A stretch of 9,204 nt of DNA, taken from NCBI GenBank assembly GCA_018364635.1, contig JAGZLR010000064.1:1-9204 (forward strand). The letters run 5' to 3'. Position 1 is the first letter of the stretch. Every line of letters starts with the position of its first letter. A program made the position numbers and the translations under genes. The notes under the pieces are model-generated. The model did no database searches. It was not told the DNA's origin and saw only the letters and a list, made by a program, of their open reading frames with translations. Source of the stretch: Clostridiales bacterium (GTDB lineage: Bacteria > Bacillota > Clostridia > Lachnospirales > Anaerotignaceae). Below, piece by piece: positions 6,057 through 9,204 of this stretch.

Positions 6057-6770
6057 ATGGATTTATTATCACTTGAAAAAGAACTCAGCAGCAATTCCTA
6101 TCCAGGCCGAGGCATTGTTATTGGAAAATCCGCCGATGGCACAAAAGCTGTAACTGCATACTTTATCATGGGCAGAAGTGTAAATAGCAGAAACCGTATT
6201 TTTGTGGAAGATGGTGAAGGTATTCGGACACAAGCTTTTGATCCATCAAAACTTGCAGATCCTAGTCTTATTATTTATGCTCCTGTCAGAGTTTTAGGAA
6301 ATAAAACAATTGTTACAAATGGTGATCAGACAGATACCATCTATGAACGAATGGATAAGCAACAGACTTTTGAACAAGCTTTACGCACAAGAGAATTTGA
6401 GCCTGATGCACCAAACTATACTCCAAGAATCTCCGGCATTTTACATATCGAAAATGGAACCTATAATTATGCCATGTCAATTTTAAAAAGCGATCATGGA
6501 CGTCCTGATTCCTGTAATCGATATACATTTGCTTACCATAATCCACAAAATGGCGAAGGAAGATTTATCCATACTTATATGGGAGATGGCACACCACTGC
6601 CTAGTTTTGAAGGAGAACCTGTCAGAGTAAATATCACAGGCACAATAGATTCTTTTACACAGATGATCTGGGAAAATTTAAATGAAGAGAATAAAGTTTC
6701 CCTCTTCGTAAGATTTATTGATATAGCGAGCGGCAAATACGAAACTAGAATTATAAATAAAAATAAATAA
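6057..6770 (+). CDS. purO: IMP cyclohydrolase, PurO family
   Basis: A 237-aa cytoplasmic protein matching the PurO-type IMP cyclohydrolase family, first characterised in methanogenic archaea, which closes FAICAR to IMP in the last step of purine synthesis. Family-typical blocks are YPGRGIVIGKSADG (about 15-28), AYFIMGRSVNSRNRIF (about 34-49), NGDQTDTI (about 88-95), PNYTPRISG (about 119-127) and the FAYHNP region (about 158-163). Length is about that of archaeal PurO (near 200 aa) plus some extra. It is unrelated in fold to the N-terminal cyclohydrolase domain of bacterial PurH. AGGAGG lies 7 nt before the ATG. The AICAR transformylase gene starts 18 nt after the stop, so the two supply consecutive reactions from one transcript. 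That the bacterial protein has this activity is inferred from family and context. Confidence 0.88.
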   Translation: MDLLSLEKELSSNSYPGRGIVIGKSADGTKAVTAYFIMGRSVNSRNRIFVEDGEGIRTQAFDPSKLADPSLIIYAPVRVLGNKTIVTNGDQTDTIYERMDKQQTFEQALRTREFEPDAPNYTPRISGILHIENGTYNYAMSILKSDHGRPDSCNRYTFAYHNPQNGEGRFIHTYMGDGTPLPSFEGEPVRVNITGTIDSFTQMIWENLNEENKVSLFVRFIDIASGKYETRIINKNK

Positions 6771-6788
6771 GATGAGGAGGAAACTCTT

Positions 6789-7967
6789 ATGACAGAGTTA
6801 GAATTAAAATATGGCTGTAATCCCAATCAAAAGCCATCTAAAATTATGATGGCAAACGGCAAAGATTTGCCAATTACTGTACTGAATGGAAAGCCTGGAT
6901 ATATCAATTTCCTAGACGCTTTCAATGGTTGGCAGTTGGTCAAAGAATTAAAGGAAGCTACAGGTCTTCCAGCTGCGACTTCTTTTAAACATGTATCTCC
7001 AGCCGGCGCTGCTGTTGGACTTCCTCTCACAGAGATTGAAAGAAAAATTTACTGGGTCGATGATTTAGGTGAACTTTCTCCTCTTGCTAACGCTTATGCA
7101 CGTGCTAGAGGTGCAGATAGAATGTCTTCCTTTGGAGACTTCATCTCTCTTTCCGATCCATGCGATGTATTTACTGCTAAAATGATTAAACGTGAAGTAT
7201 CTGATGGTGTCATTGCACCAGGCTATGAACCTGAAGCCTTAGAAATATTAAAATCAAAAAAAGGCGGCAAATATAATGTCATTCAAATTGATCCATCTTA
7301 TGTACCAGAAGCTATTGAGCATAAACAAGTCTTTGGTATTACTTTTGAACAAGGAAGAAATGAGCTTTCAATCAATAAAGATTTATTAAATCATATTGTA
7401 ACAGAAAATAAAGATCTCCCTGAATCAGCAAAAATTGATTTGATGATTAGTTTAATTACTTTAAAATATACACAATCAAATTCCGTTTGTTTTGCCAAAG
7501 GCGGACAAGCAATTGGTATTGGTGCCGGGCAGCAGTCTAGAATTCATTGTACTAGACTTGCTGGCAGTAAAGCAGATAACTGGTTTTTACGCCAAAGTCC
7601 ACAAGTATTGCAATTAGAGTTCGTAGAGGGCATTGGTCGTGCAGATAGAGATAATTCCATTGATCTTTATATCGGTGAAGATTATATGGATGTTCTTGCT
7701 GAAGGTGCTTGGCAAAAAATCTTTAAGGTAAAACCTCCTGTATTTACTCGAGAAGAAAAAAGAGCATGGCTTGACCAAATGACAGATGTCTCTTTAGGTT
7801 CTGATGCCTTTTTCCCATTCGGTGACAATATTGAAAGAGCGTTTAAAAGTGGCGTGAAATATGTCGCTGAACCTGGCGGCTCAATCCGAGATGACAATGT
7901 CATTGAAACCTGCAATAAACATAATATGGTTATGTGTTTTACAGGAATTCGACTTTTTCACCATTAA
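6789..7967 (+). CDS. purH: Stand-alone AICAR transformylase (PurH C-terminal domain only)
   Basis: A 392-aa enzyme that transfers a formyl group from 10-formyltetrahydrofolate to AICAR, giving FAICAR, the penultimate step of IMP synthesis. It corresponds only to the transformylase part of the usual 510-530-aa bifunctional PurH; the N-terminal MGS-like cyclohydrolase domain is absent. Visible family motifs are ELKYGCNPNQKP (5-16), PGYINFLDAFNGWQLVKEL (36-54), the catalytic Lys-His pair K67-H68 in SFKHVSPAGAAVG (65-77), the substrate-loop block GIGAGQQSRIHCTRLAGSKA, and the C-terminal DAFFPFGDNIERA and EPGGSIRDDNVI. The ATG has GAGGAGG 8 nt upstream. It is not a truncation: it has a clean start and a close operon partner, purO, that supplies the missing cyclohydrolase. 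An intrinsic terminator follows the stop. Confidence 0.96.
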   Translation: MTELELKYGCNPNQKPSKIMMANGKDLPITVLNGKPGYINFLDAFNGWQLVKELKEATGLPAATSFKHVSPAGAAVGLPLTEIERKIYWVDDLGELSPLANAYARARGADRMSSFGDFISLSDPCDVFTAKMIKREVSDGVIAPGYEPEALEILKSKKGGKYNVIQIDPSYVPEAIEHKQVFGITFEQGRNELSINKDLLNHIVTENKDLPESAKIDLMISLITLKYTQSNSVCFAKGGQAIGIGAGQQSRIHCTRLAGSKADNWFLRQSPQVLQLEFVEGIGRADRDNSIDLYIGEDYMDVLAEGAWQKIFKVKPPVFTREEKRAWLDQMTDVSLGSDAFFPFGDNIERAFKSGVKYVAEPGGSIRDDNVIETCNKHNMVMCFTGIRLFHH

Positions 7968-7973
7968 TGATAG

Positions 7974-8000
7974 TAGCCGGCTTTTGCCGGTTATTTTTTT
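7974..8000 (+). terminator. Intrinsic terminator after the AICAR transformylase gene
   Basis: TAGCCGGC pairs with GCCGGTTA (7974-7981 and 7986-7993, including one G-T pair) around a TTTT loop and is followed by TTTTTTT. It lies 6 nt past the stop codon and ends 21 nt before the yaaA start. Confidence 0.9.
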
Positions 8001-8021
8001 ATAAAGAAAGGATCTATTCTA

Positions 8022-8765
8022 TTGAAAGTAATTATTTCTCCTGCAAAGAGAATGAAACCTGAACAGGATATTCTTCCTCAACAAAAACCTGTATTTCTAG
8101 AAAAAACCCTTGTACTAAAGAACTATTTACAAACGTTGTCTTTCAACGATTTAAAAAAACTTCTTGTTTGCAATGATTCCATTGCGGAATTAAATTATCA
8201 TAGGTATCAGACTATGGATCTTAACAAAACTGGCAGTGCCGCTCTACTCACCTATGATGGAATTCAGTATCAATACATGGCTCCACAAATTTTTGAGCAG
8301 TCCTATTTTGAATATATTGAACATCATCTAAGAATTTTGTCTGGTTTCTACGGAATTCTTCGCCCTTTGGATGATGTTGCATGTTACAGACTAGAAATGC
8401 AGGCAAAACTAAAAACTGAATTTTGTACAAGTCTCTATGATTACTGGAAAGATGATCTCTATAAGGAATTGGTGTATCAAGAAGATACTATTATCAATTT
8501 AGCTTCTCAAGAATATAGCAAAATTATCGAAAAATACTTAACAGATGAAATCACTTATATCACCTGCCACTTTGGACAATTACAAAATGGTAAACTTACT
8601 GAAAAAGGGGTATACGTTAAAATGGCTCGAGGCGCTATGGTACGCTTTATGGCTGAAAACAAAGTTGAAAAACCAGAAGAATTGAAAAATTTTTGTCAAT
8701 TAGGTTTTTCGTATCACGAACAACTTTCTGACAGTAAAAATTATATATATCTTATGCAAAAATAA
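8022..8765 (+). CDS. yaaA: YaaA family peroxide-stress protein (UPF0246)
   Basis: A 247-aa soluble protein of the YaaA family. In E. coli YaaA is induced by peroxide and lowers free intracellular iron, which limits Fenton damage; the biochemical mechanism is not settled. Conserved blocks include the N-terminal MKVIISPAK (SPAK at 6-9), TYDGIQYQ (77-84), SGFYGILRPLD (107-117), CYRLEM (121-126), NLASQEY (159-165) and KMARGAMVRFM (200-210). Length is within the family's usual 240-260 aa. Start: the family begins precisely at this residue, the codon is TTG, and AAAGGA (8007-8012) lies 9 nt upstream; no in-frame ATG gives a full N-terminus, so a UUG start is assigned. Only about 20 nt separate the start from the preceding terminator, and no promoter is visible between. 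The bcp gene follows after 12 nt. Confidence 0.93.
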   Translation: MKVIISPAKRMKPEQDILPQQKPVFLEKTLVLKNYLQTLSFNDLKKLLVCNDSIAELNYHRYQTMDLNKTGSAALLTYDGIQYQYMAPQIFEQSYFEYIEHHLRILSGFYGILRPLDDVACYRLEMQAKLKTEFCTSLYDYWKDDLYKELVYQEDTIINLASQEYSKIIEKYLTDEITYITCHFGQLQNGKLTEKGVYVKMARGAMVRFMAENKVEKPEELKNFCQLGFSYHEQLSDSKNYIYLMQK

Positions 8766-8777
8766 GGAGGAATTTTT

Positions 8778-9204
8778 ATGTTAACTGTAGGAATAAAAGC
8801 ACCTGATTTCACCTTACCTGATAAAGATGGAAAAAATATAAATTTATCAGATTTTAAAGGTAAAAAAGTAATTTTATATTTTTATCCTAAAGACAATACG
8901 CCTGGCTGCACAAAACAAGCTTGTGCCTTTGCTGACGCATACCAAGAATATAAGAATCTAGATATAGAAATTATCGGTATCAGTAAAGATTCCGTTTCTT
9001 CGCATCTCAAATTTACTGATAAATTTCATCTTCCCTTTATTCTTCTTTCTGATCCTCAGCTAACAGCTATTCAATCTTATGATGTTTGGCATGAAAAAAA
9101 GCTTTATGGAAAAGTAAGTATGGGTGTTGTACGTACTACCTATCTCATTGATGAAAATGGAATCATAGAAAAAGTATGGGACAAAGTAAAGCCTGATCAA
9201 AATG
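8778..9204 (+). CDS. bcp: Bcp/PrxQ-type thiol peroxiredoxin (C-terminus cut by window end)
   Basis: 142 codons are visible; roughly the last ten residues of an approximately 150-aa family are missing. This thioredoxin-fold peroxidase reduces hydrogen peroxide and organic hydroperoxides. The peroxidatic cysteine is C44 in the motif DNTPGCT, and a likely resolving cysteine C49 lies five residues on (CTKQAC), the arrangement of atypical 2-Cys Bcp/PrxQ proteins. The conserved Arg of the active site is probably R119 (VVRTTYLID). The N-terminal MLTVGIKAPDFTLPDKDG is also typical. There is no signal peptide, so it is cytoplasmic, and reduction by thioredoxin is expected for the family. The ATG is preceded by AAGGAGG (8764-8770), which overlaps the yaaA stop codon, so yaaA and bcp are almost surely one transcript with linked translation. 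Confidence 0.96.
   Translation, partial: MLTVGIKAPDFTLPDKDGKNINLSDFKGKKVILYFYPKDNTPGCTKQACAFADAYQEYKNLDIEIIGISKDSVSSHLKFTDKFHLPFILLSDPQLTAIQSYDVWHEKKLYGKVSMGVVRTTYLIDENGIIEKVWDKVKPDQN

Noticed and set aside
6313..7030. Several minus-strand open frames within purO and the transformylase gene
   Set aside because: They are shadows of two genes with full-length family matches, good ribosome binding sites and coherent operon spacing.

Overview
The window looks like chromosomal DNA of a low-GC, strictly anaerobic Gram-positive of the class Clostridia, most likely Lachnospiraceae-like. The signs are an AT-rich base composition, strong AGGAGG-type ribosome binding sites, consensus sigma-A promoters, a rubredoxin-first ('reverse') rubrerythrin, and purine genes in which PurH is split into two proteins. 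There is no tRNA, rRNA, CRISPR array, insertion sequence or prophage gene. The genes look like vertically inherited chromosome rather than an accessory island.

Layout. Everything from base 1 to about 5050 is on the minus strand; everything from about 5130 to the end is on the plus strand. The two halves diverge from one intergenic region (5047-5206). Reading the minus strand from right to left: an M16C (PreP-type) zinc peptidase ending in a strong hairpin terminator; a translationally coupled lrgA-lrgB pair of membrane proteins behind a near-consensus promoter and ending in its own terminator; then a GntR/FCD-family regulator with its own promoter and a large dyad operator; and finally the first 24 codons of a lipoprotein, probably co-transcribed with the regulator. 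Reading the plus strand: a reverse rubrerythrin behind a fully consensus promoter whose -10 is covered by a PerR-like box; a terminator; a two-gene purine operon (a PurO-type IMP cyclohydrolase and a stand-alone AICAR transformylase); a terminator; then yaaA (UUG start) followed closely by a bcp-type peroxiredoxin cut by the window end.

Functional themes. (1) Oxygen and peroxide defence: rubrerythrin, YaaA and Bcp lie within 4 kb of one another, and the rubrerythrin appears to be under peroxide-sensing control. (2) The last two steps of IMP synthesis: the usual fused PurH is replaced by a cyclohydrolase of the PurO family, first known from archaea, plus a free transformylase, and together they cover both reactions. 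(3) LrgA/LrgB next to a metal/organic-acid-type FCD regulator, which raises the possibility of small organic acid transport rather than control of autolysis.

No wholly new system is evident. The most distinctive points are the split PurH/PurO pair, the dyads around the GntR promoter, the PerR-like box on the rubrerythrin promoter, and yaaA starting with UUG only 21 nt after an intrinsic terminator.
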